DNA from: Polyangiaceae bacterium
Lineage (GTDB): Bacteria; Myxococcota_A; Polyangia; Polyangiales; Polyangiaceae
NCBI GenBank assembly: GCA_025937835.1
Contig: JAICQO010000036.1
Location: 1-56,309 of the forward strand
Length of the DNA stretch: 56,309 bases
Direction: 5' to 3'
How positions within the stretch are numbered: the first letter of the stretch is position 1; every line of letters starts with the position of its first letter. The position numbers and the translations under genes were made by a program. Under the pieces are notes generated by a model. The model saw nothing but the letters and a program-made list of their open reading frames with translations. It did no database searches and was not told the origin of the DNA. Shown here piece by piece: positions 34,273 through 44,151 of this stretch.

Positions 34273-34443
34273 ATGGTTTCCTCAACCCGGCAAACTGAAC
34301 GACGACGAGCAACCCGCGCCAGCAGCGCTGGTCGCTCCAACAAGCGCGCTCGCGTCAAGGCGGGCACGCCCACGTTTCCGGTGCACCCCGCCGGGTACGA
34401 TCCCAAGGCGGCGGACGCGCGCAAAGCCAAGGAAACCAAGTAG
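34273..34443 (+). CDS. Small basic protein upstream of rpsT
   Basis: 56 residues from the ATG at 34273; an in-frame start at 34180 would lie upstream of the predicted promoter and inside the kinase gene, so it is rejected. The protein is strongly basic and looks disordered (RQTERRRATRASS, NKRARVKAG, then PTFPVHPAGYDPKAADARK). It ends 8 bp before rpsT, so it should be co-transcribed with it. No family recognised. It may be a lineage-specific ribosome-associated or nucleic-acid-binding protein; that is inference from charge and position. Confidence 0.6.
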   Translation: MVSSTRQTERRRATRASSAGRSNKRARVKAGTPTFPVHPAGYDPKAADARKAKETK

Positions 34444-34451
34444 GCTGAATC

Positions 34452-34730
34452 ATGGCGAATCACGCTTCCGCAGATAAGCGCAACCGGCAACGAATCGTCC
34501 GCACCACCCGCACCCGCGCGGTCAAGAGTGCGGTGCGCACCGCAGTGAAGAAGGCGCGCAGCGCGATCCAGGGCGGCGACGCCAAGGCCGCGGCCGCGCC
34601 CGTGAAGGAAGCCAGCAAGGCGCTGGCCCGCGCTGCGAGCAAAGGTGTGATCCCCGCCCGCTCGGCCTCGCGCGTGACGGCTCGCATCCAGGCCGCGCTC
34701 GCGAAGGCCGCCCAGCCCGCGAGCAAGTGA
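34452..34730 (+). CDS. rpsT: Small-subunit ribosomal protein bS20
   Basis: 92 residues, normal length for S20. The N-terminus MANHASADKRNRQ and the alternating basic/Ala-rich helices (TRAVKSAVRTAVKKARSAI, GVIPARSASRVTARI) are characteristic. It binds 16S rRNA early in 30S assembly. It follows a small basic ORF by 8 bp, with both probably driven by the promoter at 34187. A hairpin after the stop may end the transcript. Confidence 0.96.
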   Translation: MANHASADKRNRQRIVRTTRTRAVKSAVRTAVKKARSAIQGGDAKAAAAPVKEASKALARAASKGVIPARSASRVTARIQAALAKAAQPASK

Positions 34731-34734
34731 GTCG

Positions 34735-34756
34735 CTGGGCGGCATCCGCCGCCTGG
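34735..34756 (+). terminator. Stem-loop just after rpsT
   Basis: GGCGGC (34738-34743) pairs with GCCGCC (34748-34753) around a 4-nt loop, extendable by G-U and C-G pairs to a 9-step stem. It begins 5-8 nt past the rpsT stop. No T-run follows, so termination ability is uncertain. Confidence 0.35.
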
Positions 34757-34774
34757 CATCGGCTCGGGCAGGGA

Positions 34775-34798
34775 ACCGGACCTACGGTCGGATCCGGT
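34775..34798. promoter_or_regulatory. 6-bp inverted repeat upstream of the Ser/Thr kinase
   Basis: ACCGGA and TCCGGT flank 12 nt that can form a smaller GACC/GGTC hairpin. It lies 48 bp before the GTG at 34846. Could be an operator or leader structure; evidence is symmetry and position only. Confidence 0.25.
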
Positions 34799-34845
34799 AA
34801 AATGTGCCGCGGCGCCGGTTTCGCGCGCTGCTACTCTGTTCGGCA

Positions 34846-36207
34846 GTGGCTGAAGCGGAGGAAAGCGAGCAGCGCTCGTCGCTGGATGGGCTCGTCGGCA
34901 GCGTCGTCGCCGAAAAGTACCGCATCGATCGCCTGATCGGCCGCGGCGGGATGGGCGCCGTGTTCCAGGCCACGAACCTGACGATCGGCAAGCGCGTCGC
35001 GCTGAAGTTCCTCGACCGCGATGCGACGCGCGACCGGGACGCGTTCGAGCGCTTCCAGCGCGAAGCGCGGGCCGCGAGCGTGGTCGAGAGCGCGCACATC
35101 GTGCAGCTGTTCGACTCCGGCACCGCCGAGGACGGGCGCCCGTTCCTGGTGATGGAGCTGCTCGCGGGCGAAGATCTGCGTTCGCGGCTGAAGCGCGAGC
35201 AGAAGCTGCCGGTCGAGCTCGCCGTCGGCGTCCTGAAGCAAATCCTGCGGGCGCTGGTGCGCGCGCACGCGGCCGGGATCGTGCATCGCGATCTGAAGCC
35301 CGACAACGTGTTCCTGTGCGAGCGCGACGACGGCGCGTTGTTCGTGAAAATCGTGGACTTCGGGATCTCGAAGCTGACCGCGGCGAGCACGGTCGACACG
35401 CTGACCCGGCGCGGCACCGTGCTCGGGACGGCCTACTACATGTCGCCGGAGCAAGCGCAGGCGTTCTCCGACGTGGACGGTCGTACGGATCTGTTCAGCG
35501 CTGGCGCGATCCTGTTCGAGTCACTGAGCGGCCGCCCGCCGCACACCGGTCCCACCTACGAATCGGTGCTGGTGGCGATCTGCACCAAGGACGCGCCGGA
35601 TCTACGCGAGCTCGAGCCGGCCGTGCCCGAAGAGCTCGCGCAGATCGTGGCTCGCGCGCTTTCACGCGAGCGGGAGCAGCGCTTCCAGCGCGCCGAAGAG
35701 TTCCTGGCGGCGCTGACCACGCTCATGCCGACGCCGCTCGATCAGATCGACTCGTCCGCTCGTCCACGGACGAGCCTCGAAGCCGTGGCTCCGGACGCGC
35801 CGGCTCTCAGCAGCACCTCGCGCACCCAGATCGGGTTGCAGCGCGCGCGTTCGTGGGTCGCGGGAGGAGCGGCGGTGTTGCTCGGCTTCGCACTGACGGC
35901 GTTCTGGATGGGGCAACGGCGCGCGCCCGCGGCCGTGTCGAACGAGACGGTGCGCACGGCGGCAGCAGCCGTGGCGCCGGCCCGCGCGCTGTCACCGGCA
36001 GCGAAAACTCGGGAGCCGAGCCCCGCCCCCACCGCCTCCGCGTTGCCGGTCGCCGCCGAATCGACGAAGGCGGCCGCGAGCGCGGCTCCTTCGAGCAGTG
36101 CCACGACGCCGGGCCCGCGCAAACCCAAGCGGCCCGCGCCGTCCCCGCACGAGCGCCCCCGTCCGTCCGTGGCGCCCGGCCTGGAGCTCAGCACACAAGG
36201 GCCGTGA
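34846..36207 (+). CDS. Transmembrane Ser/Thr protein kinase
   Basis: 453 residues from the GTG at 34846; a GTG at 34804 would add 14 residues of unlikely sequence. A complete Hanks-type kinase fills the N-terminal 290 residues: Gly loop IGRGGMGAVF (31-40), Lys54, HRDLKPDN 147-154, DFG 171-173, and SPE at 200-202 in place of APE. After a linker there is one membrane helix (about 337-355). A Pro/Ala-rich extracytoplasmic tail of about 95 residues follows, with no recognisable sensor fold. The next gene, 18 bp downstream, encodes a TPR/PEGA/barrel envelope protein that could be its partner or read-out. Typical of the large myxobacterial kinase family. Confidence 0.9.
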   Translation: MAEAEESEQRSSLDGLVGSVVAEKYRIDRLIGRGGMGAVFQATNLTIGKRVALKFLDRDATRDRDAFERFQREARAASVVESAHIVQLFDSGTAEDGRPFLVMELLAGEDLRSRLKREQKLPVELAVGVLKQILRALVRAHAAGIVHRDLKPDNVFLCERDDGALFVKIVDFGISKLTAASTVDTLTRRGTVLGTAYYMSPEQAQAFSDVDGRTDLFSAGAILFESLSGRPPHTGPTYESVLVAICTKDAPDLRELEPAVPEELAQIVARALSREREQRFQRAEEFLAALTTLMPTPLDQIDSSARPRTSLEAVAPDAPALSSTSRTQIGLQRARSWVAGGAAVLLGFALTAFWMGQRRAPAAVSNETVRTAAAAVAPARALSPAAKTREPSPAPTASALPVAAESTKAAASAAPSSSATTPGPRKPKRPAPSPHERPRPSVAPGLELSTQGP

Positions 36208-36225
36208 TCTGATAAGCGATAGTCG

Positions 36226-37713
36226 ATGGGTGCGACTCAGGCCTGGACCGCCGCGATCGCCGTGGCCTTCGCCGCGCTCTGCACCTTCGCCCCGCCCGCC
36301 CTCGCGGACGACGACGGAAGCGCAGCGACGGATGCCGCCACCCGCTCGGCGCGGCGCCATTTCCAAGCTGGCATCAAGCTCTACCGCGACGCGAATTACT
36401 CGGGAGCGCTGGCCGAGTTCGAGGCCGCTTACCGCGACAAACCCGGGCCCGGTTCGCTCCAAAACGTGGCGCTCAGCCAGAAGGCGCTGTTTCGTTACGC
36501 AGAAGCTTCGCACAGCTTGCGTCTGCTGCTCGAGCGTCACGCGGCCGAGCTCGACGAGCGAGAGCAGGCCGCAGTCCGCGAAGCGATCGCCGAGCTCGAG
36601 GGCCTCGTCGGCACGCTGCGGCTCGAGGTCGTGCCCGCCTCTGCCACGGTGAGCATCAACGGCCGCGAGGTCTCCGCGGAAGAGCAGAAAAACGGCGTCA
36701 AGCTCAACGTCGGCGAGCACGTGATCGTCGCCGAAGCACCCGGCTTTGCCCGGAGCTCGCAGGTCGTGAGGGTGGCCGGACAACAAGCCGTTCAAGCGCA
36801 GCTCAGCCTGCGGGCGACCTCCGGCTTTCTCCAGATCACGACCTCCGATCCCGCTGCAGCGATCGCCGTCGATGGCCAAGCGCGTGGCTATCAAAGCTGG
36901 AAGGGCCCGGTCACCCCGGACGTCGAACACCTGGTGCAGATCTATCGGCCCGGCTACGAGGCCTACGAACAATCTGTCCGGCTGAGCGTCGGCCAGACGT
37001 TGCGCATCGACGGCAAGCTCGGAGACCGCACCGACGAGGACGCGACGCCTCCGACCGCCCTGGACAAGCCTGCCGCACCGCCGCCGCCGCGCGAACCCAC
37101 CGGCCCGTACGGGCTCGTAGCACTCGGTGTGCTCAGCCTGAACAACGCGCCGCTCGATCTGCAATTGAGCCAGGCCAGCGAGGGCCGCTCTTTATCGACG
37201 CTCGGGCTCCGCGCGGGCTATCGCCTGTCCGAGCCGATCGCCGTCGAGGCAGCCGTGGATGTCGGGCATCTCCGGGGCTCGAATGCCTGTCAAAAACGAG
37301 AGGACGAGGAGGCTTGCTACGTCGAACGCGACTTCGCGCTGAGCTCGTTGCGCTTTGGTCCAAATCTTCGGCTATTCACGCGCGGCGAAATGCTGCGCTT
37401 CGCCGTCGGTCTCGGCGCGGGTGCCGTGGTGCACCGGCTGGAGCTCGACGCTGCGACGAGCAGTGATGGGGAATGGCTCAAGGGCGGCTCTGCGACGGGC
37501 ATCGATCCGTACTTCTCGTTCGAGCTCGGGGCCGCCTTCAACTATCGACACTTGCTCGCGGAACTTTCCGTCATGGCGTTCATCGAGGGTGCCGACAATC
37601 TGTCGGGTGACTTCGACGAGCACACGGAACAGGGCGTTTTCTCGGACGGCACACTTCCGATGCTGGGTCTCGGCCTCAAGCTCGGGTACAGTGCCTGGGC
37701 CCCGCGGCGCTGA
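36226..37713 (+). CDS. Envelope protein with TPR-like, PEGA and beta-barrel-like regions
   Basis: 495 residues. A signal peptide (ends ALA-DD near residue 28) is followed by a TPR-like helical region (about 40-125, HFQAGIKLYRDANYSGALAEFEAAY). Two PEGA-like beta domains follow (about 128-200 and 202-265: GTLRLEVVPASATVSINGRE and GFLQITTSDPAAAIAVDGQ). After a Pro-rich linker, the C-terminal 200 residues look like an outer-membrane barrel of alternating strands (GYRLSEPIAVEAAVDVG, MLRFAVGLGAGAVVHRLEL, PMLGLGLKLGYSAW). It probably links peptidoglycan or periplasmic partners to the outer membrane. It follows the Ser/Thr kinase gene closely and is likely in the same operon. Confidence 0.75.
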   Translation: MGATQAWTAAIAVAFAALCTFAPPALADDDGSAATDAATRSARRHFQAGIKLYRDANYSGALAEFEAAYRDKPGPGSLQNVALSQKALFRYAEASHSLRLLLERHAAELDEREQAAVREAIAELEGLVGTLRLEVVPASATVSINGREVSAEEQKNGVKLNVGEHVIVAEAPGFARSSQVVRVAGQQAVQAQLSLRATSGFLQITTSDPAAAIAVDGQARGYQSWKGPVTPDVEHLVQIYRPGYEAYEQSVRLSVGQTLRIDGKLGDRTDEDATPPTALDKPAAPPPPREPTGPYGLVALGVLSLNNAPLDLQLSQASEGRSLSTLGLRAGYRLSEPIAVEAAVDVGHLRGSNACQKREDEEACYVERDFALSSLRFGPNLRLFTRGEMLRFAVGLGAGAVVHRLELDAATSSDGEWLKGGSATGIDPYFSFELGAAFNYRHLLAELSVMAFIEGADNLSGDFDEHTEQGVFSDGTLPMLGLGLKLGYSAWAPRR

Positions 37714-37743
37714 GGAGCGGGCCGCGGCACGCATGGAGAAGCC

Positions 37744-39708
<1,965 letters not shown>

Positions 39709-39719
39709 AATACACGGCC

Positions 39720-40502
39720 ATGCGCGCGATCATCATCGGCGCCGGTAGAGGAAGCCGGCTCCAGCATCGGACCGACGAGGTCCCGAAAACCCTGGTGGAG
39801 GTCCTCGGGCGCCCGATGCTGGACTGGATCCTGGAGGCGCTCGCGGCCGGCGGCTTTCACCGTAAAGACGTGGTGTTCATCTCGGGCTACGCCGAACACG
39901 TGGTTCGCGCCCGCTACCCCGAGCTCACGTTCGTGCGCAACGAGCGCTGGGAGCACAACAACATCCTGGCCTCGCTGCTGTGCGCGCGCGAACACCTCCG
40001 CGAGGGCTTCGTCTCCACCTACGCCGACATCGTGTACGAGCCGGGGATCGTCGAGCGCCTGGTGGAAGCTCCCGAGGACCTGGTGCTCGGCTGCGACACC
40101 GAATACCGCGCGCGCTACGTCGGACGCACGCAGCACCCCGAGAGCGACGCCGAGAAGCTCAGCGCCGAGGGCCGGCGCGTCACGCGCATTTCCAGGAACA
40201 TCCCGCCCGAGCAGGCCACGGGCGAGTTCATCGGGGTGATGAAGGCGACCGCCGCCGGCACCGCCACGCTGATCGAGGGCTTCGAGCGCGCCGAGGCCCG
40301 CTTCCAGGGGCAGACCTACCGTGAGGGGCGCAGCTTCGAGCGCGCCTACCTGATCGACTTGCTGGCGGAGCTGCTCGAGGGCGGCACGGCCATGTACCGG
40401 GAGGACACCGCGGGGGGTTACATGGAGCTCGACACCCTGCAGGATTTGTCCATGTCCGAAAGTTGGTGGAACGCTTGGAAAGAAAGAGTCAGCCGAGCCT
40501 AG
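39720..40502 (+). CDS. LicC/PntC-like nucleotidyltransferase
   Basis: 260 residues from the ATG at 39720, 11 bp after acs; an upstream in-frame extension lies inside acs and is rejected. Nucleotidyltransferase fold: the binding loop is GAGRGSRL (7-14) instead of the sugar-type GGxGTRL, with PK at 22-23, ERWEHNNILASL (75-86) and metal Asp103 in YADIVYEP. This pattern (GxGxR, W-NN, A-D) fits the phosphocholine/aminoethylphosphonate cytidylyltransferase group better than glucose-1-phosphate enzymes. Its 3' end overlaps a HAD phosphatase gene by 40 bp. Probably makes a CDP-activated alcohol or phosphonate for a lipid or surface polymer; the substrate is inferred. Confidence 0.75.
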   Translation: MRAIIIGAGRGSRLQHRTDEVPKTLVEVLGRPMLDWILEALAAGGFHRKDVVFISGYAEHVVRARYPELTFVRNERWEHNNILASLLCAREHLREGFVSTYADIVYEPGIVERLVEAPEDLVLGCDTEYRARYVGRTQHPESDAEKLSAEGRRVTRISRNIPPEQATGEFIGVMKATAAGTATLIEGFERAEARFQGQTYREGRSFERAYLIDLLAELLEGGTAMYREDTAGGYMELDTLQDLSMSESWWNAWKERVSRA

Positions 40503-41257
40503 CCGCGCGCGATCTGCTGCACGCCCGGCTCGAGGCCGTGTTCTCCGAGTCCACGGACGGCGTGCTCGCGTTCGACGCCGACGGCACGCTCTGGTCGGGT
40601 GACGTCGGTGAAGACGTATTCCACCTGGCCGTGAAGAGCGAGCTGATCCTCGAGCACGCGCGGGACGAGCTCGGGCGGATCGCGGAGCAGTATCGGCTGT
40701 CGTCGGCGGGGAGCCCGAGCCAGATCGCGCTGCGGCTGTTCGACGCTTACCTGTCGGGCATCTACCCCGAGCGCGACGTGTGCTCGATGATGAGCTGGTG
40801 CTACGCCGGCTGGTCGCTGGACGACCTGCGGCACCACGCCCGGCGCGCGTTCGCGGAGACGCACCTCGCCGGGCGGCTGTTCCTCGGCTTCGAATCCGTG
40901 TTCGAGCAGGCGAGGAAGCGCGGGATCCGCGCGCTCGTGGTCTCGGCTTCACCGCAAACGGTGGTGGAAGAAGCCGCCGCGCACTGGGGCGTGCGACCCG
41001 AGGACATCATCGCCTGCCGGCCAGCGACCGAGGGGGACCGCATCCTGCCCGCGCTCGCGGCGCCCGTCCCCTACGCGGCAGAGAAGCCCGCGGCGTTGTC
41101 ACGCGCGACCGGCGGGCGCGCGGTGCTCGCGAGCTTCGGCGACAACGTGTTCGACATCGAGCTTTTGCGCGCCGCCCGGGTCGCGGTAGCGGTACGCCCG
41201 AAGCCCGGCCTGCGCGCCCGGCTCGCCGAGCTACCCGGCGTCGTCGTTCTCGAGTGA
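40463..41257 (+). CDS. HAD-superfamily (IB-like) phosphatase
   Basis: 264 residues from the TTG at 40463 (GTG three nt later is equivalent; a later start is also possible). HAD motif I is FDADGTLW (Asp38, Asp40), motif II VVSAS near 159, and a motif IV-like SFGDNVFDIELL near 235. The large helical cap suggests the phosphoserine-phosphatase/PHOSPHO1-like IB group, which act on small phosphomonoesters such as phosphocholine or phosphoserine. The 40-bp overlap with the nucleotidyltransferase gene argues for a shared pathway involving a phosphorylated small molecule. Confidence 0.75.
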   Translation: MVERLERKSQPSLAARDLLHARLEAVFSESTDGVLAFDADGTLWSGDVGEDVFHLAVKSELILEHARDELGRIAEQYRLSSAGSPSQIALRLFDAYLSGIYPERDVCSMMSWCYAGWSLDDLRHHARRAFAETHLAGRLFLGFESVFEQARKRGIRALVVSASPQTVVEEAAAHWGVRPEDIIACRPATEGDRILPALAAPVPYAAEKPAALSRATGGRAVLASFGDNVFDIELLRAARVAVAVRPKPGLRARLAELPGVVVLE

Positions 41258-41312
41258 TTCGGGGGGTCGGTTGAGCTTCGCGGGCAGCTTTGCTACCCGT
41301 TCTTCGCCTACG

Positions 41313-42056
41313 ATGCCCCTGCCCTACTCCCCGTCCTGGATCCGCGCTGCCGCCCGTTGCCTGAGCCTTTGCCTGATCTTCGCTGCTTGCGGCGGGGAAG
41401 AGGCCGGAACGCTGCGGCCCAAGGTCGTGGATCAGACGCCGGTGGAAGACGACGACGCGCACCTGCACGGGGTTCGCACCACGAGCGAGGTGGGCGGCAT
41501 GAACGAGGAGAAGGTCGATGCGACCTTCAAGAGCTCGCTCGGGGATTTGCAGAGCTGCCTCGAGCAGGGCTCGTCGCGCGTGGAGTTCCTGGGTGGCTCG
41601 GTGAACTTTTACCTGAAGATCGGCGCAGCGGGACGGGTCGAGCACGCGCACCTCGAGCAGTCGACGCTCGGTGACCGCACGACGGAGCGCTGCATGCTGG
41701 ACGCGCTGCGCGGAAAGCGCTGGCCCAAGCCGGTCGGTGGCGAGGTGGGCCTCGCGCGCAAGTCGTTCGACTTCGATGCGCCGAACGACGTGCGCCCGCC
41801 GACGGATTGGGACGAGAGCGAGGTCCGTGAGACGGTGGACAAGCTGCGCGGCCAGTTCAAGGACTGCAAGCGCGGCCGGCTGCGCGGTTTCTCCGCCACG
41901 GCCTACGTCGCCGCCGACGGCAGCGTGCTCGGCGCGAGCGTCACGCCGCCCGACGAAGAAGGCGAAGAGCACGTGGATTGCCTGACCGAGGTGATCCGGG
42001 AAGCGACGTTCCCCTCCCCCGGCAGCTGGCCGGCGAAGGTGAGCTTCTCGCTGTGA
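41313..42056 (+). CDS. Lipoprotein with two tandem AgmX/PglI-type C-terminal domains
   Basis: 247 residues from the ATG at 41313. Lipobox FAAC (Cys26), then an acidic spacer. The first AgmX_C-like unit (about 65-155) has LQSCLEQ, VNFYLKIGAAGRVEHA, STLGDRTTERCMLDALRGKRWPKP. The second (about 165-245) has FKDCKRG, ATAYVAADGSVLGASV, HVDCLTEVIREATFPSP. The same pattern (two Cys about 45-50 apart, G-x-V turn, C-terminal FPxP) in both indicates an internal duplication. Such domains occur in myxobacterial gliding-machinery proteins and resemble TonB C-termini. Its TGA overlaps the GTG of the SDR gene. Confidence 0.75.
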   Translation: MPLPYSPSWIRAAARCLSLCLIFAACGGEEAGTLRPKVVDQTPVEDDDAHLHGVRTTSEVGGMNEEKVDATFKSSLGDLQSCLEQGSSRVEFLGGSVNFYLKIGAAGRVEHAHLEQSTLGDRTTERCMLDALRGKRWPKPVGGEVGLARKSFDFDAPNDVRPPTDWDESEVRETVDKLRGQFKDCKRGRLRGFSATAYVAADGSVLGASVTPPDEEGEEHVDCLTEVIREATFPSPGSWPAKVSFSL

Positions 42057-42805
42057 CGGCGCTCGAGCTCCGCGGCCGCGCCGCGCTCGTCACGGGCGCA
42101 GCCAAGCGCGTGGGCAAGAGCATCGCGCTCGCGCTGGCGCAGCACGGCGTGCGGCTCGGTGTTCACTACAACTCGAGCCATGCAGAGGCGGAGGCGGCGC
42201 TCGCCGAGTTCCGTGCCGTGGGCGGCGACGGCGTGCTCCTCCCGGCGGATCTCCGCCGTCGCGACCGAGCGCGCGACCTCGTCGATCGCGCGCTCGAGGC
42301 CCTCGGAGGGCTCGATCTCTTGGTGTGCAGCGCCGCGAGCTTCGAGCGCGCGCCGCTCGAAGAGGTCGACGACGAGGCGTGGGACCGCACTCTCGGCCTG
42401 AACCTCGCCTCTCAGTTCGCGCTCGCCCAGCGCGCGCTGCCCGCGCTCCGAAAGAGCCACGGCTCGATCGTCTTCATCACCTGCTCGAGCGCGACCACGC
42501 CCTTCCGCAATCACCTGCCCTACGTCGTGGCCAAGGGCGCCCTCAAACAGCTGATGCGCACCCTGGCGCTGGAAGTCGCTCCCGACGTGCGAGTGAACGC
42601 CGTGGCGCCCGGCACCGTGCTCCCTCCCGACGAGCTCGACCCGGCCGTCGTGCAGCGCCTGGCCCAGAGCGTCCCCTTGCGCCGCACCGGCAGCGCCGAA
42701 GACATCGCGGACGCCGTGGTTTATCTCGCCCGCTCGCCGTTCGTCACCGGGCATGAAATTGCCGTAGATGGCGGCCGGGGCGTCGCCAAGGTGGAGCAGT
42801 TTTAA
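42053..42805 (+). CDS. Pteridine-reductase-like short-chain dehydrogenase
   Basis: 250 residues from a GTG that overlaps the upstream stop by 4 bp. Rossmann motif TGAAKRVGKSIA (14-25), CSAASFERAPLEE (92-104) in place of NNAG, Ser145/146, and YxxxK with Tyr157 and Lys161. TGxxKRxG plus a SF segment after the NAG position are typical of PTR1/FolM-type NADPH-dependent pteridine/folate reductases. Could also be a generic 3-oxoacyl reductase-like SDR. Cytoplasmic; pairing with a surface lipoprotein gene is probably not functional. Confidence 0.82.
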   Translation: MTALELRGRAALVTGAAKRVGKSIALALAQHGVRLGVHYNSSHAEAEAALAEFRAVGGDGVLLPADLRRRDRARDLVDRALEALGGLDLLVCSAASFERAPLEEVDDEAWDRTLGLNLASQFALAQRALPALRKSHGSIVFITCSSATTPFRNHLPYVVAKGALKQLMRTLALEVAPDVRVNAVAPGTVLPPDELDPAVVQRLAQSVPLRRTGSAEDIADAVVYLARSPFVTGHEIAVDGGRGVAKVEQF

Positions 42806-42851
42806 GGGGCTATCAGCGATAACGGCCGGCAGCTGATAGCCTCTCCCCACC

Positions 42852-43097
42852 ATGCACCGCGAAGAGCGCGAATTTTCGATCGTCCTCAATCTCTCGGCCG
42901 AATTCGACGAAGATTACGCGGGGGACGACGACGGCTTCGCCTGGCACGAGCGCTTCGAGCGCGAGCTGAAGCCGCGCCTCGTGGCCGCCGTGTTCGACGT
43001 CCTGCGCTCCGAGCCTTCGTGGCAAGCCGTGGCAGCACCGACCGGGCGCGACCCGGACCGGGCCGTGGAAATCGCGGTGCGACGCGTGAGCCGCTAG
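42852..43097 (+). CDS. Small acidic/aromatic hypothetical protein
   Basis: 81 residues, starting MHREEREFSIVLNLSAEFDEDYAG by position 42852 onwards, and ending in a basic RAVEIAVRRVSR. It has a regular alternation of strand- and helix-like segments (WHERFERELKPRLVAAVFDVL), so it looks like a real folded domain. No family is recognised. It is 46 bp after the SDR gene and convergent with the coiled-coil lipoprotein gene (7-bp gap). Confidence 0.6.
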   Translation: MHREEREFSIVLNLSAEFDEDYAGDDDGFAWHERFERELKPRLVAAVFDVLRSEPSWQAVAAPTGRDPDRAVEIAVRRVSR

Positions 43098-43104
43098 GGC
43101 TCCG

Positions 43105-44022
43105 TCAGCCCTTGCTTCCGCTGGTCGATCTCAGCGCCAGCACGTACGCCTTGGGCGCGCCGGACACCGGCTCGTCCAGCGGTTCGAGCCGGATCCGGCC
43201 GTCGAGGCCATGTTGCTTCAAGGTCGCGGCGAGCTGGGCGCGGCGTTCGTCGCCGAGCGTGGGAGACAGCTTGGAGTCGTGGTTTGCTTCGCGGAGGCTG
43301 CCGGACAACGACGGATCGGTGCTCGCGAGCCGAGCAGCGGCCACGAACAGCGGCATCAGGCCGGGACGCAGCGCGGCCGAGTCGTCCTCGAACAGCACGG
43401 CCTCGCCGATCGTGAGCTCGACGGCGTCGGCGCGACTCGCGACCTTCACCTTCTGATCGAGGCCGACGGCCGCAAGCGCTGCGCTGACGCCGCGGGCGAG
43501 AGCGCCGAGATCGGCCGTTGCCTTGGGTGGCGCCTCGGGCGGAGGCGCTGCGGCCGTTGGTGCCGGAGGGACCTCCGCGGCGGGCGGTGGCGGCATTTCC
43601 GTGCCCGGAGGATCGACCTCGGGCTTTGCGGGCGGCGTGGCGGCGGTCTCTTGAGCCGAGCTGAGCTCGCGCTCGAGCCGCGCCTTCTCGTCGGCGTACG
43701 AGCGCAGGTGCTCGCCGGTGCGCGACAGCTCACTGCGCAGCTGTTCCACGAGCGAAGCGTTCTCGTCGCGCTCCTTCTCGGCGATGCTGCTAGCGAGCTG
43801 CTGCTCGTCGAGCGCGCTCTGCCGGGCGTCGATTTCGGCTTGCCTGGCCTGAAGCGAGGCCTCGAGCTCCGCCAGGCGCTTCTGAGTGTTCTCGAGCTCG
43901 AGAGCGGCCCGGCGCCGTCCTTCGGCCTCGACCTGGGCCGCGGACTGAGCCTCCTCGTAGCGCGTCGCGGGGACGCAAGCCGTGAGGGCAAGGACGAGCG
44001 GGGCGTAGGCTTTGATTTCCAC
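43105..44022 (-). CDS. Coiled-coil lipoprotein
   Basis: 305 residues from the GTG at 44022; a GTG at 44076 would add 18 residues without a normal signal. Lipobox LTAC (near residue 16). A long coiled coil rich in Ala/Glu/Arg runs over about 25-135, a Pro/Ala linker over 135-175, and a C-terminal beta-alpha domain of about 125 residues contains VKVASRADAVELTIGEAVLFEDDSAAL. Its strand pattern and DERRAQLAATL resemble OmpA/MotB-like peptidoglycan-binding domains, but the key Asp/Arg pair is not certain. Divergent from a penicillin-binding protein gene, consistent with a cell-wall role. Confidence 0.7.
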   Translation of the reverse strand: MEIKAYAPLVLALTACVPATRYEEAQSAAQVEAEGRRRAALELENTQKRLAELEASLQARQAEIDARQSALDEQQLASSIAEKERDENASLVEQLRSELSRTGEHLRSYADEKARLERELSSAQETAATPPAKPEVDPPGTEMPPPPAAEVPPAPTAAAPPPEAPPKATADLGALARGVSAALAAVGLDQKVKVASRADAVELTIGEAVLFEDDSAALRPGLMPLFVAAARLASTDPSLSGSLREANHDSKLSPTLGDERRAQLAATLKQHGLDGRIRLEPLDEPVSGAPKAYVLALRSTSGSKG

Positions 44023-44056
44023 GGTCGGAGGATCGTAAGTCGGCGCGGATCGGCGG

Positions 44057-44122
44057 GGCCAAGTTCGCGCGGGCACGAGGCGGTTTCGTTAAGCTCTTCG
44101 ATAACCGGAGGGGAACTTGGCC
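44057..44122. promoter_or_regulatory. Widely spaced perfect 10-bp inverted repeat
   Basis: GGCCAAGTTC (44057-44066) and GAACTTGGCC (44113-44122) are exact complements, 46 nt apart, inside the 129-bp divergent region between the coiled-coil lipoprotein and the transpeptidase gene. The geometry suggests two regulator sites, possibly looped, controlling both genes. A chance 10-bp perfect match in such a short space is possible but not very likely. Confidence 0.45.
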
Positions 44123-44151
44123 GGTTTACTCCACTCCGATACGAGAGGCCA

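Noticed and set aside
32253-34745. An 830-residue minus-strand frame opposite the hybrid kinase and rpsT
   Set aside because: It is the shadow of two unmistakable genes and lacks any domain.
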